A stretch of DNA of 38,685 bases from an uncultured Roseburia sp. (GTDB lineage Bacteria > Bacillota > Clostridia > Lachnospirales > Lachnospiraceae): positions 1-38,685 of the forward strand of contig CANTEO010000022.1 in assembly GCA_947652855.1 (NCBI GenBank), given 5' to 3'. The notes below the pieces were generated by a model that was not told the DNA's origin, ran no database searches, and saw only the letters and a program-made list of their open reading frames with translations. This document shows, piece after piece, positions 1 through 8,577 of the stretch (position 1 is the stretch's first letter; each line of letters opens with the position of its first letter). Made by a program: the position numbers and the translations under genes.

Positions 1-82
1 CCTGTTCATTCATTTTCAAGAAGTTCTGAATCGACGTGCTTCCTGTTTTTGGCGTTCCGATATGAATGTATAATGTAGCCAT
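1..82 (-). CDS. Sulfotransferase-like P-loop protein, N-terminal 27 codons only (cut by window edge)
   Basis: A reading frame starts at the ATG at 82-80 and stays open to the left edge. The start follows a GGGAGG ribosome site five bases upstream. The peptide begins MATLYIHIGTPKTGSTSIQ. The short strand, IHIG, then PKTGSTS is the PAPS-binding P-loop (5'-phosphosulfate loop) pattern of the sulfotransferase superfamily, in which 'HIGTxKTGTTSIQ' is a common opening. Proteins of this kind move sulfate from PAPS to a sugar or other acceptor. It lies downstream of two ligase-like membrane genes at the end of a glycan locus, so glycan sulfation is a reasonable inference. The rest of the protein is outside the window, so catalytic His and substrate residues cannot be checked. 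Confidence 0.7.
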   Translation of the reverse strand, partial: MATLYIHIGTPKTGSTSIQNFLKMNEQ

Positions 83-112
83 GACAACCTCCCGTCTGAA
101 ATAATTGTTTAA

Positions 113-118
113 ATTATA
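113..118 (-). promoter_or_regulatory. Possible -10 element for the sulfotransferase-like gene
   Basis: The 63-bp AT-rich gap 83-145 contains a perfect minus-strand TATAAT about 30 bases ahead of the start codon at 82. The region 16-18 bp upstream has no good -35 match, so this is a weak promoter call. No hairpin terminator for the preceding gene is visible in the gap. Confidence 0.35.
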
Positions 119-145
119 TAGTAACGCTTTTAAATTAAAGAAAAA

Positions 146-2095
146 TTAAATATTTTTGCATTTTCGCCCTTTTTCGATCCATAAATACCCGATCCCCATA
201 TAGGCCATCATCCATAACGGCTGCAAAAATGGCTTTTCTATATTTTGCGTCAAGCTGACCAAATGATACCCGAAAAATAAAAAGCAGGCTCCAAAAGAAC
301 GCCGCCTGACGGATGATAAAACCGCCGCCAGCCACATTCCCAAATAAGGGACTATGCAGAATATCCCATACCGATACGCTAACTCCAGCCACCCGCTGCA
401 CGCCATCGTCTTATGCTGGCCGACGAACAGCATCGGGCCGCTGCCGAACAGACTGACTTCCCGAAGGTAGCTCTTCCATACAAGGCTTTTTTCTGCCTTT
501 GCTATGCAGCGCACTCCATCATATAATCCTGGCTGCGTCTGTTCGGCAAGCTTCATGGCCTTTTTCGGGACATAAGATTCCAATATGTCTTTTTGAAACG
601 CAAGGTCAGTATGCAGCCTATACGGCAATTCATTGACGCACCAATGCACCAAAAGAACCGCCGCAAAAGAGCAGGCCGCCGCCAGGCACAGGATGAAAAG
701 CGTTTTGCAAAAACCCAAAGACAGGCTCCCCCTCCGGGCCAAAAGCCGCCAAAGGAAAAGGGCCAAAAGCGCCCCTCCGGCCAACAGGCACATCGGCGTC
801 CACGTCCAGTACAGATCATGCACGCACAAAGAGGCTCCCGCCGCCAGCAATAAAACGCATATCGCATCTGCCGCCTTTCTTTCCTGAAACCCATGCAGAA
901 GCTTTTCCAAAAGAACGAACAAAAAAACGCCAAGCATCGTCACAGAATACAGCGCCATATCTTCCCGGTCTGTAAAGACGCCATTGTAAAGCACGCCAAT
1001 CCTTTTTCCACGAAAGAAGACGCAAAAAAGCGTCACAACAGGAAACGTCGCCAGCAGGCCATGAATCAAATTTCTCCAAAGCCGCTTTGGCTCATCCCAT
1101 TGGCTCCATAAGAAAAACACAAACGGCAATCCAAACAGGCAGACATACCCCGTATAGCGGAAACGCTTCTCCACCAAAAAATCCATGACGCACACGCTGC
1201 CCCAAAAGAGAAACCAGAAAAATGCCGTCTCCCCTTTCCAGCTGACATACTTTAGGGGCTTCTCCCACATCAAGGCCGCGATGCCCGCCAAAATAGCGGT
1301 TATAAATATCAGGCAATAGCGGAATCCGTCGGATGAGCTATAAATGCCTAAGGCATTCGCCGCTATCAGCCCCAAGAACAGCAGAAAGAACAAAACCGTC
1401 CGAAGGCGATTTTTCGCCTTGCCGCTGAATCGCCCATACGCTCTTCTCCCAATCGCATTTCCAACTCGAATAAAGATAAACTGCAATAGCCTAACCGGCG
1501 CATACGCGCCTTTTTGCTTTACCAAATAATAACTGCCGCTAATCAGCAGATACAGCAGCAGATACCCGAGAAAGCTTTGCAGCCAATCCGTCACAGGCAC
1601 GAATCCGTCTGTAGAGATCTGAGCGCTTTTTATGGAAAACTTCATTCCTGCCTGATTCAAAATCTGAATGCGCATATAGCGAAATGCCGTGCCGCACGCA
1701 ACCGGAATGACGTTTTCCCCGTTAAGCGCCGTTACCGGCTGCTCCATTATGGCCTGCTTCGATTCATCGAGATACAAAATAGAGAAAGCAGCGCTCGGCC
1801 TTTCGAAAAGGTCAAACGTAACCTTCCATTGTTTCCACACTTCCAACGGAAGCTTCGAAAAATTCTTTTTAGCGACATCTGAAAGCACGGTAAAATTCCC
1901 CGCGCCTTCATCATAGGCACACGTGCGGGAGCCTGTCTGCAAACTGGCCGCAGGAAAATCATATACGGTTCCATGATTAAAAAGCTGCGCAGGGTTATAG
2001 CTGCCAGTGGCGGACATGGCGCCTAAACCAATGGATAAAATCAATCCTGCGGCAATCCAAAAAAATACGTTCAATCTGTGTTTACTATTCTTCAA
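146..2095 (-). CDS. O-antigen-ligase-like multi-pass membrane protein, paralogue 1 (ligase histidine replaced)
   Basis: This is a 649-residue membrane protein. A signal-anchor helix (about residues 10-28) is followed by an outside beta-type domain (about 30-165) and then about ten hydrophobic segments. The C-terminal part (about 535-640) has the layout of the Wzy/WaaL O-antigen ligase family: an Arg/Trp-containing loop, 'LFGSG', a conserved loop, 'YRYG' and a closing pair of helices. It is clearly a paralogue of the next upstream gene: both share 'VL-DVA-K' and 'Q-G--F-I' in the outside domain and 'E(K/Q)PFL--LW' near the end. Aligned to that paralogue, the ligase His-Asn pair becomes Cys566-Ser567. 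The gene overlaps the upstream gene by 11 bp, so translation is probably coupled. Family members join lipid-linked glycans to acceptors outside the membrane. Whether this copy is active is doubtful. Confidence 0.7.
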   Translation of the reverse strand: MKNSKHRLNVFFWIAAGLILSIGLGAMSATGSYNPAQLFNHGTVYDFPAASLQTGSRTCAYDEGAGNFTVLSDVAKKNFSKLPLEVWKQWKVTFDLFERPSAAFSILYLDESKQAIMEQPVTALNGENVIPVACGTAFRYMRIQILNQAGMKFSIKSAQISTDGFVPVTDWLQSFLGYLLLYLLISGSYYLVKQKGAYAPVRLLQFIFIRVGNAIGRRAYGRFSGKAKNRLRTVLFFLLFLGLIAANALGIYSSSDGFRYCLIFITAILAGIAALMWEKPLKYVSWKGETAFFWFLFWGSVCVMDFLVEKRFRYTGYVCLFGLPFVFFLWSQWDEPKRLWRNLIHGLLATFPVVTLFCVFFRGKRIGVLYNGVFTDREDMALYSVTMLGVFLFVLLEKLLHGFQERKAADAICVLLLAAGASLCVHDLYWTWTPMCLLAGGALLALFLWRLLARRGSLSLGFCKTLFILCLAAACSFAAVLLVHWCVNELPYRLHTDLAFQKDILESYVPKKAMKLAEQTQPGLYDGVRCIAKAEKSLVWKSYLREVSLFGSGPMLFVGQHKTMACSGWLELAYRYGIFCIVPYLGMWLAAVLSSVRRRSFGACFLFFGYHLVSLTQNIEKPFLQPLWMMAYMGIGYLWIEKGRKCKNI

Positions 2096-4139
2096 GATCT
2101 GACGCTCCTATGTTCCTATGATTTTTGGGGTTCTCTCTCATTGAAGGAAACTGAAATCCAATGCAAAGATATAAGGCAATCCATAAATGAATCAAAAACG
2201 GCTGCTCCACATTATCTCCCATGGAAACGCAAATTCCTCCAAAAATGCATCCTAACGCAAATATGGCAGCAGAATTGTCGCCATGCAGATGAATTTTGGA
2301 ATATGCGCATCGAAGCGCCACTGCAAAAAGCAATAAATACGGCGCAATGACCAGTACGCCATACCAGTTGCCCATGCTAAGCGGCGCGTTATGCCCCAGA
2401 TGCTTTGACTGCCAAAAAAACGGCTCCTTTTTATTGCCAAACAAATTCATGCTGCGCAGATACTCCGCCCAATACAAATTGCGCGCAGACGTCAGCGATT
2501 CCATGGAAGTAGACCGAAACAGCTTTTCATACACGCGCGATTCCCCAATCTTGGACTTGGCATATACAGGCTCTGAAAAAAGATGCCATTCCTGTATCAG
2601 TTCCTGCAAAGGCGCCATTTGCCGCTCTGCCACTACAGCAGCTTCTTCCTGCAGGTCAGAATTGCGGCTCATAATCCGATTCGCCCCGACAAACGACAGG
2701 CCAATGACAATGGCATATCCAAGCACAACAAAATGCTTCTTCTTTCCCGGAGCCATCTTTTGCCTTAGGACAAACCTCCCAAAATACAAAATACCAAGCG
2801 CCGCCAGGGCGCCGATCCCAATGATAGACTGCGTATGCCAGATAAGCTGCAGCGTAATGCCGATCCCAATCAAATAGCGCAGGCATTTGAGGCGGGGACG
2901 GCGCAAATGCGTATGTTGATCCACTTTGGCGATAAACATGACAATCGACAGAATCAAAAACATTGCCAGAATTCCCGGATTTTGATCAATCCCGCCATAA
3001 CGCGGATCTATTCCATATGGAAGAAACACAAATCCATGCAATATGCGGATCCATGCGCTGATCTCTATGGCATCCATGAAATCCTCCAACAAGCGCTTTG
3101 GCCGATCCATATTGTGCCATGCAAAAAAAAGAAAGCTCACTGGAAGCAGCATGGCGATCCCAAGATACTCCCCGTTCTTTTTTCCGACAATTACGTCTGA
3201 TACAATGCTGATCCCCCAGACCATCACCCATAAATAAACCAGCCTGGAATGCCAGGGCAGCTTTTTGGGCCTTTTGTCAAAGCAAAAGACTGCCAGGGCG
3301 ACAGACACCGCGCCCCCAAACAAATAGACAAGATTTTTATTTTGCTTATAGATATCGGTAATAAAGAAATAATAACTGCCCCAAATGAATAATAAGAACA
3401 AGGTCACCCGAATCAGCCTGCGTCCCTTCTCGGAACATTTTTTTCCAATGTCAATCGCTCCCCGTCCGCAAATGCAAAAGATCTCCTGCCATAAATCAAT
3501 GAACGCATCGAGCGCCCCGACAAACGGAACGCGCCTCTTTCGGCTTAACAGCAGGCCAACTGCCATAAAGCAAACCCAAACCGCCGCGGCAATCAGCCAT
3601 GCCTTCTTCCCCCATACGGCGATCTCCTTCTCAAAGAACCTTAACTTATAGATGCGAAACTCCGTCCCTTTCTGACGTTCTATGGCTAATCTGCATTGTT
3701 CAAAAGCCTGGCCGCCAATCGCGAGATAATTATCCCCATCCTTAAGCGCATAATCTGCGCGGAATCGCTCAGCTCCAGCCGCGTCGCATCCCAAAAAGGT
3801 CACGTTTAACTCTGGGGCGTTTAAGACATCTATTTTGATATAAAAATAATTCCAACAGTTTTCTCTGGATTGAATATAGTAAGCCTTGCTGGCGACGTCG
3901 TCCAAAACCTGATAGGAATTCGTCTCACCGCTGTAGCTTAAGCCTGCCACCCCGGCTCCGCCGACCTCGCGCACGTCGCAGATCTCTCCCACATCATAAA
4001 AACGCTGGAAGTTTATATGTCCGGAAAGCAGCATGGCCGTGACAGACAATGCGAAAATAACGCCAAAAAGACCATATGCCGCCAACCGAAACAATCCGCG
4101 GCTTACCCTTCGCTCTGTTTTTCTTTTTCTGCTGATCAT
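2085..4139 (-). CDS. O-antigen-ligase-like multi-pass membrane protein, paralogue 2
   Basis: This is a 684-residue membrane protein with an N-terminal anchor helix, an outside beta-type domain of about 130 residues, and around ten further membrane segments. The C-terminal half matches the Wzy/WaaL ligase fold: 'DQNPGILA' (the usual N-P-x-x-LA helix), then 'RNLYWAEYLRSMNLFG' and 'LGHNAPLS' with His583, the position used by WaaL-type ligases. It likely transfers or polymerises a lipid-linked glycan on the outer face of the membrane. The ATG at 4139 is chosen because GGAG stands seven bases ahead. A longer GTG-started frame from 4172 has a poorer, closer ribosome site. It is the first gene of a minus-strand unit with paralogue 1 and the sulfotransferase-like gene, and diverges from the beta-helix gene. 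Confidence 0.75.
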   Translation of the reverse strand: MISRKRKTERRVSRGLFRLAAYGLFGVIFALSVTAMLLSGHINFQRFYDVGEICDVREVGGAGVAGLSYSGETNSYQVLDDVASKAYYIQSRENCWNYFYIKIDVLNAPELNVTFLGCDAAGAERFRADYALKDGDNYLAIGGQAFEQCRLAIERQKGTEFRIYKLRFFEKEIAVWGKKAWLIAAAVWVCFMAVGLLLSRKRRVPFVGALDAFIDLWQEIFCICGRGAIDIGKKCSEKGRRLIRVTLFLLFIWGSYYFFITDIYKQNKNLVYLFGGAVSVALAVFCFDKRPKKLPWHSRLVYLWVMVWGISIVSDVIVGKKNGEYLGIAMLLPVSFLFFAWHNMDRPKRLLEDFMDAIEISAWIRILHGFVFLPYGIDPRYGGIDQNPGILAMFLILSIVMFIAKVDQHTHLRRPRLKCLRYLIGIGITLQLIWHTQSIIGIGALAALGILYFGRFVLRQKMAPGKKKHFVVLGYAIVIGLSFVGANRIMSRNSDLQEEAAVVAERQMAPLQELIQEWHLFSEPVYAKSKIGESRVYEKLFRSTSMESLTSARNLYWAEYLRSMNLFGNKKEPFFWQSKHLGHNAPLSMGNWYGVLVIAPYLLLFAVALRCAYSKIHLHGDNSAAIFALGCIFGGICVSMGDNVEQPFLIHLWIALYLCIGFQFPSMRENPKNHRNIGASDLEE

Positions 4140-4189
4140 CCTTGTTCTCCATTTTCTGCATAAACTTCCCACTTTTCCTATATTACCAC

Positions 4190-4219
4190 ATAATGCCTTA
4201 TTTTAAAAACATTTTTCAA
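4190..4219 (-). promoter_or_regulatory. Possible promoter for the ligase-like genes
   Basis: On the minus strand TTGAAA (4219-4214) and CATTAT (4195-4190) are separated by 18 bp, giving 5/6 and 4/6 matches to the sigma-A boxes. It lies about 50 bp before the chosen start at 4139. The region is AT-rich, so chance matches are possible. Confidence 0.35.
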
Positions 4220-4278
4220 ATTTTCTCTAATGATATCTTTTGAAATAAGCCGAATTGGGATGAAACGAAGAAAAATAA

Positions 4279-4307
4279 TAGATATTTCTTACGAAATGCA
4301 GTATAAT
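4279..4307 (+). promoter_or_regulatory. Promoter for the beta-helix protein gene
   Basis: TAGATA (4279-4284) and a perfect TATAAT (4302-4307) are separated by 17 bp, 27 bases ahead of the ATG at 4334. An AAGGGAG ribosome site follows at about 4318-4324. This gives the beta-helix gene its own promoter, diverging from the ligase-like genes. Confidence 0.55.
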
Positions 4308-4333
4308 AATCTGAAAGAAGGGAGAATGACGTC

Positions 4334-6652
4334 ATGAAAAAACGCTTTCTAATAGGAATGCCAGCGCTTCTTGTCCTGTCTATGCTCTGGCTTTCTTCCA
4401 ATATTTTTGCAAAAACAGTTTCTGTCGCATCTTATGGAGCCGACGGCTCGGATGCAGAAAGCGACCATCTTGCATTTCAAAAGGCATTGGACGAGCCTGT
4501 GTCAGCCACAGATCCTTTGGTTGTTGAAGTCCCTGCGGGAAACTATTACTTTGACCGCACCATCTTCATTCATTCCTACACCACGTTAAAGCTTGAGGAC
4601 GGCGCCTCATTAATCCGCAGCCAAGAAGGCATGAACCGCAATTTAATCCGCAATGCCGATTCTTCCAATCAAAGCGACACAATTGGCGGCTACAATTTAT
4701 CCACAAATATTACCATTACCTGCGACACGCCCGGAGGGGCGCTCCTTGACGGCGGCAGCGGATTTACCGCTTCCAACAAAGGGGCGAACCTGGTAAACAT
4801 CGGCCATGCCCGCAATGTCTCCATCTCCAACCTCAATCTAAAGCGCTGCTATGGAGGCCATTTAATTGAGTTTGCCGGCGTAAAAGATTCCGTCATTTCA
4901 AATTGCTCTTTTTCGGAATTTACCCGCCAAACCCATATGCAGGATAAGAACAACAGCGAGGCGGTGCAGCTTGATATCTGTTATAATGCAGGCGACGACA
5001 AATGGACGGCGGCCTTTTTATCAGACGGCACGCCCTGCAGCAATATTGTGATTTCCGGCAACTCCTTTACAAATTATGCCCGTGGGGTCGGGAACCACCA
5101 TACCCTCGCCAACCACCACAACACAAAGATTTCCATTAAAAACAACACCTTCACCTGCGGCTCTTTTGCCTCAAAGCAGGCGATCTTAATGTATGGCTTT
5201 GATGACAGCGAAGTCAGCAACAATACCATTTCCGGAAATTACACGATCGGAATCCAGGCGGTCGGCTGCAAAGGAACGTCGATTCATTCCAATAAGATAT
5301 CCTCCTGCCTTGGCAACGGCATTTACATCCAAAATTCCGTCCTGCCTTCGGTTTCCCAAAACCAAGTCCTTTTTCCCGGGCATAATGGAATCACCGTAGA
5401 TCAGGACGCCAACGACAGCCATTTAAAATTAATCAACTCCTCCATCACAAATCTGAATTCCAACGTCATTCAGTCTCCGGGATCCGGTGGAAATTACAAT
5501 GGCATAACGGTCAGCGGCGCAAATGCAAGCGTACAGTCGATCGCCTACAATGCGGTCACTTCCCCCATTCAAAGCGGGATCGTCATAAAAAACGGAGCCG
5601 TCGCCACAAATATCACGGCGAATAAGATTGACTCCGCGTCAAGACAGGGAATCAACATAAGCAAAGCCGGCGGCATAGGGTCAATCAGCAAAAATACCGT
5701 CACTAATCCAAAATGGCATGGAATCCAAATCAACATTGGGACGGTCGGGACGGTCTCTCAAAACGCAGTAGCAAATGCAGGCCTGCATGGAATCCAGATT
5801 TCCGCCTCCAGGGTCAGCTCCGTCACAAACAACAATATTACCAATACAAGCCGCCAGGGAATTTCCATTACAGAAAAATCAAGCGTCGCCAACCTGACAA
5901 GCAACGCCATCTCCACTGTAAAATTAAACGGCGTCTACATCTCGGATGAAGGCACCTACGTCACAAATGTAATGAAAAACGCCATTTCTTTGGCAAGCCA
6001 GCATGGCATATCTGTCGCGAAAGCAAAAGTCAGCCGAATACAAGGCAACCAAATCAAAAATGCAGGAGCACAGGGAATTTCCCTGACTTCCTCAAACGTG
6101 ACTGACCTTTTAAGCAATCGGATTGATACGGTTTCCTTAAGCGGCATTTACGCAGCTTCGAAATCCACAGTAAAGAACATCGCTAAAAATTCGATTGTAA
6201 ACGCAAAAAATTGCGGCATTTGCATATCCGACAAAAAAACAGCCGTCACAAAAATCAGAAAAAATAAAATCAACAGCGCGCAGCAGCAGTGCATTTACAG
6301 CAGATTTGGAGCGAAGGTAAAATCCATTGAGTCAAATATCATGACAAATGTGAACCTGTCCTATCCGCAGATTCAACTTATGAATCAAAATAAAAAAAGC
6401 TTTTTCATTTACCCGAACAAAATAAAGTCAAGCACCGTCAAATTCATTGGGAGCGCTTCGAAGTTCCTCAAAGTCAAGCTGAAAATCGGCAAAAAAACAT
6501 ATAAGTTCACAGTAAATGGGAAAAAGCCTTTTAAACAAATACTTAGGGACAAAAAAACCAACGCCAAGGGCTATAAATCCGGCTCCACATACAAGCTGAC
6601 CTGCACAGATAAGCAAAAAAACACCATGACGGCGATCATGACCGTAAAATAA
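4334..6652 (+). CDS. Secreted right-handed parallel beta-helix protein (pectate-lyase-like fold)
   Basis: The 772-residue product starts with a clear signal peptide (basic MKKR, hydrophobic core, 'NIFA' cleavage region near residue 26). Residues 28-100 match the N-terminal cap of pectate-lyase-like beta-helices ('VSVASYGADGSDAESDHLAFQ', split here by gaps; 'VPAGNYYF'). Residues 150-680 are stacked beta-helix coils, very regular from about 328 to 655 with 'xGIxI' every 22-25 residues and Asn ladders. The last 85 residues form a lysine-rich beta domain that could bind anionic wall polymers. Such proteins are often polysaccharide lyases, hydrolases or epimerases, or passive binders; no catalytic set can be assigned here. 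It lies inside a glycan locus but on the opposite strand with its own promoter, and ends 20 bp from the LicD gene. Confidence 0.8.
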   Translation: MKKRFLIGMPALLVLSMLWLSSNIFAKTVSVASYGADGSDAESDHLAFQKALDEPVSATDPLVVEVPAGNYYFDRTIFIHSYTTLKLEDGASLIRSQEGMNRNLIRNADSSNQSDTIGGYNLSTNITITCDTPGGALLDGGSGFTASNKGANLVNIGHARNVSISNLNLKRCYGGHLIEFAGVKDSVISNCSFSEFTRQTHMQDKNNSEAVQLDICYNAGDDKWTAAFLSDGTPCSNIVISGNSFTNYARGVGNHHTLANHHNTKISIKNNTFTCGSFASKQAILMYGFDDSEVSNNTISGNYTIGIQAVGCKGTSIHSNKISSCLGNGIYIQNSVLPSVSQNQVLFPGHNGITVDQDANDSHLKLINSSITNLNSNVIQSPGSGGNYNGITVSGANASVQSIAYNAVTSPIQSGIVIKNGAVATNITANKIDSASRQGINISKAGGIGSISKNTVTNPKWHGIQINIGTVGTVSQNAVANAGLHGIQISASRVSSVTNNNITNTSRQGISITEKSSVANLTSNAISTVKLNGVYISDEGTYVTNVMKNAISLASQHGISVAKAKVSRIQGNQIKNAGAQGISLTSSNVTDLLSNRIDTVSLSGIYAASKSTVKNIAKNSIVNAKNCGICISDKKTAVTKIRKNKINSAQQQCIYSRFGAKVKSIESNIMTNVNLSYPQIQLMNQNKKSFFIYPNKIKSSTVKFIGSASKFLKVKLKIGKKTYKFTVNGKKPFKQILRDKKTNAKGYKSGSTYKLTCTDKQKNTMTAIMTVK
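5315..6298 (+). repeat. Tandem beta-helix coil repeats within the secreted protein gene
   Basis: This DNA encodes about 14 consecutive coils (protein residues 328-655) with the pattern Gly-Ile/Val-hydrophobic recurring every 22-25 residues, for example QGINIS, HGIQIN, HGIQIS, QGISIT, HGISVA, QGISLT. The coils are diverged at DNA level, so this is a protein-level repeat and not a recent duplication. Confidence 0.75.
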
Positions 6653-6672
6653 AGGGGAGGGTGCCGCCTTGC

Positions 6673-8577
6673 TCATTCGTCTGAAAGACGAAACCCGCTA
6701 TACTCCCCTAAATCCATTAAGACGATGGCGTGGCTGGTCCTGCGCTCACTCACAGGAATCATCTGCATATAATCTCCATACAGGTACGTAAGGTACTTGT
6801 CATATTCTTTTGGCACAGGAAACCGATATCCTTCAAAATCCACGAGAATGGCTTCTCCTAGCCATTCTTTTGGGAAGGTTCCCCTACGGATGTTCCGTCC
6901 CATGCCGTCATAGAGATACGCGGATTTTTTGCTGCGCGCAAACAACGTAAGGCATCGCCGCTGCATCCATTCCAGAAACGGCATAGGAAGGATCCTTTTT
7001 AACACAGTTCCAGCCTTACATAAATACGGATGCGTCCCGCCCGTCTTAATGGGGGTGTTCCCCCACTTATGAAACACCAGAGAGCGGCTCATGATCGTCG
7101 CAAAGATATGCAGCTTCTGCGCCAACGGATGATTCGCAGTCTGATCGTGGCAAAGCACGTCAAAGAAAATTCCGTTATGCATATCCAAAAGCCTAGACGT
7201 AAATTTTGTGGCAAAGATTGTGTCATTGATTCGGATTTTTGCAAAAACGCCATGATTTCTCCGTTCTGTCCATGGAGTCTGAAAAAACAGGTTCTCCGGC
7301 AATTCTGACTGCACCACGCGGCAGAACTTATCATAGTCTTCCCGAAGCATCATCACATCCGCGTCGTCATCCCATGGAATAAACCCGCCATGCCGAATCG
7401 CCCCGAGCAGCGTGCCTCCCGCCAGGAAATACTGAATGCCGTGCTTTTTGCAGATCCGGTCAATTTCCAGTAAAAACGACAATAAAATCTGCTGTACGCA
7501 GGTCAGCTTGCCCTCATAGGTGTCATTGAAAATAAATGTGCCGCCGTCCTCCTGCATACTCTTGATCTTTAAGATCAACAGATCCTCCATCGTCACAGCC
7601 GGCGCCCATCCATAATAACGAAGCTTCGCGTCTGAAATGGCCGCTGCGCGTATTTCTGGAGCCTGCCCGTCTTGCGGGGATTTTAGCCTGATGTCGGCCT
7701 GATTGGGAAACGCATGATACAGCAGCTCCGTCAGCTCACCCGTGCTTACCGTAGCCTGATTTCCCGCGGCATTGTATACTTTTCCGGCCGGCGCCCCTTC
7801 CATGGCAAACAGCAACGCCGTCAACAAATCATTGATATAAATATAGGAGCTTTTATATCTGCTTCGGCAAAGCTCAAGCGGCTCCCCTTTTAAGACGGCG
7901 GTTAGAATGCGCGTCAGAACATCCTCCTGGCACATGATCCTCGCGCCTATTAAAATGGCCGACCTTAAAATCGTCCTGACAAAGCCATGCTGCTTGGCAT
8001 AGGCGCTGCACAGCGCCTCAATGGAGCGAATCAAGGCTGTGTCAGGAAGATTGAGAAGCCCCTCCTTGGGAGGGAGCTGCTCATATTCCGACATGACCAT
8101 CGCCGTGTCAGAATAACCATAGGCGCGGTAATCCGACAGCAAAATCATCCGCCGCATCGAAATCGCGGAAAGCGTGCGCAATACCTTGTCCGCAAATGCA
8201 ATTTCCTGTGTCCACTGCGCGATGTCATCTCCTATTTTCTGATTGCACATTCCCGTATAGACGACATAATCTGCTGTCTTGACGGTGCAGTCATCCAAGG
8301 AGGCGACCGTCAGGTCTTCTCTTTGGGAAATAAACTCCGTCGGAAAAAGCTTCGGTTCAGGAGACAGCAGCGTGACATGGACGCCCTTCGGCCCTGTTTT
8401 TAATGCGTCATTTAACGCAAGCATGGAATATGCGACGGCCCGGGTTACGTCATTTCCCTTTCCCGCAACCACAATTTCGGCGCCGTCCAGCATGGCGTAA
8501 CAAGGATATTGCTTGATTCTGGAGGCCGCCTGCGCCCAATCCAATTCAAATTCGTCTAAAAGATCGCGCAGCTTCAT
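6673..8577 (-). CDS. Fusion of an inactive SDR/epimerase-like domain to a LicD-family transferase domain
   Basis: The 634-residue protein has two parts. Residues 30-340 align along their length with the adjacent upstream SDR, but the nucleotide-binding glycines are eroded (AGKGND) and the catalytic Ser, Tyr and Lys fall at Asp149, Asp179 and Ile183, so oxidoreductase activity is unlikely. Residues 351-634 are a LicD domain with the hallmark 'GGTLLGAIRHGGFIPWDDD' (residues 387-405) and Asp407, the nucleotidyltransferase-fold metal site. LicD proteins attach phosphocholine or similar phospho-groups to teichoic acids and glycans. The gene overlaps the SDR gene by four bases (ATGA), so the two are translationally coupled. 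The probable role is phospho-decoration or transfer on the teichoic-acid-like polymer. The dead SDR half may act as a scaffold or partner of the intact SDR (inference). Confidence 0.85.
   Translation of the reverse strand: MKLRDLLDEFELDWAQAASRIKQYPCYAMLDGAEIVVAGKGNDVTRAVAYSMLALNDALKTGPKGVHVTLLSPEPKLFPTEFISQREDLTVASLDDCTVKTADYVVYTGMCNQKIGDDIAQWTQEIAFADKVLRTLSAISMRRMILLSDYRAYGYSDTAMVMSEYEQLPPKEGLLNLPDTALIRSIEALCSAYAKQHGFVRTILRSAILIGARIMCQEDVLTRILTAVLKGEPLELCRSRYKSSYIYINDLLTALLFAMEGAPAGKVYNAAGNQATVSTGELTELLYHAFPNQADIRLKSPQDGQAPEIRAAAISDAKLRYYGWAPAVTMEDLLILKIKSMQEDGGTFIFNDTYEGKLTCVQQILLSFLLEIDRICKKHGIQYFLAGGTLLGAIRHGGFIPWDDDADVMMLREDYDKFCRVVQSELPENLFFQTPWTERRNHGVFAKIRINDTIFATKFTSRLLDMHNGIFFDVLCHDQTANHPLAQKLHIFATIMSRSLVFHKWGNTPIKTGGTHPYLCKAGTVLKRILPMPFLEWMQRRCLTLFARSKKSAYLYDGMGRNIRRGTFPKEWLGEAILVDFEGYRFPVPKEYDKYLTYLYGDYMQMIPVSERRTSHAIVLMDLGEYSGFRLSDE

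Noticed and set aside
2296..2877. Plus-strand open frame of 193 codons
   Set aside because: It is antisense to the second ligase-like gene and lacks a ribosome site and any family motif.
6653..6709. AGGGGAG...CTCCCCT inverted repeat with nested TTCGTC/GACGAA as a terminator between convergent genes
   Set aside because: The outer arms are over 40 bases apart, most of it is LicD coding sequence, and there is no T-tract on either strand.
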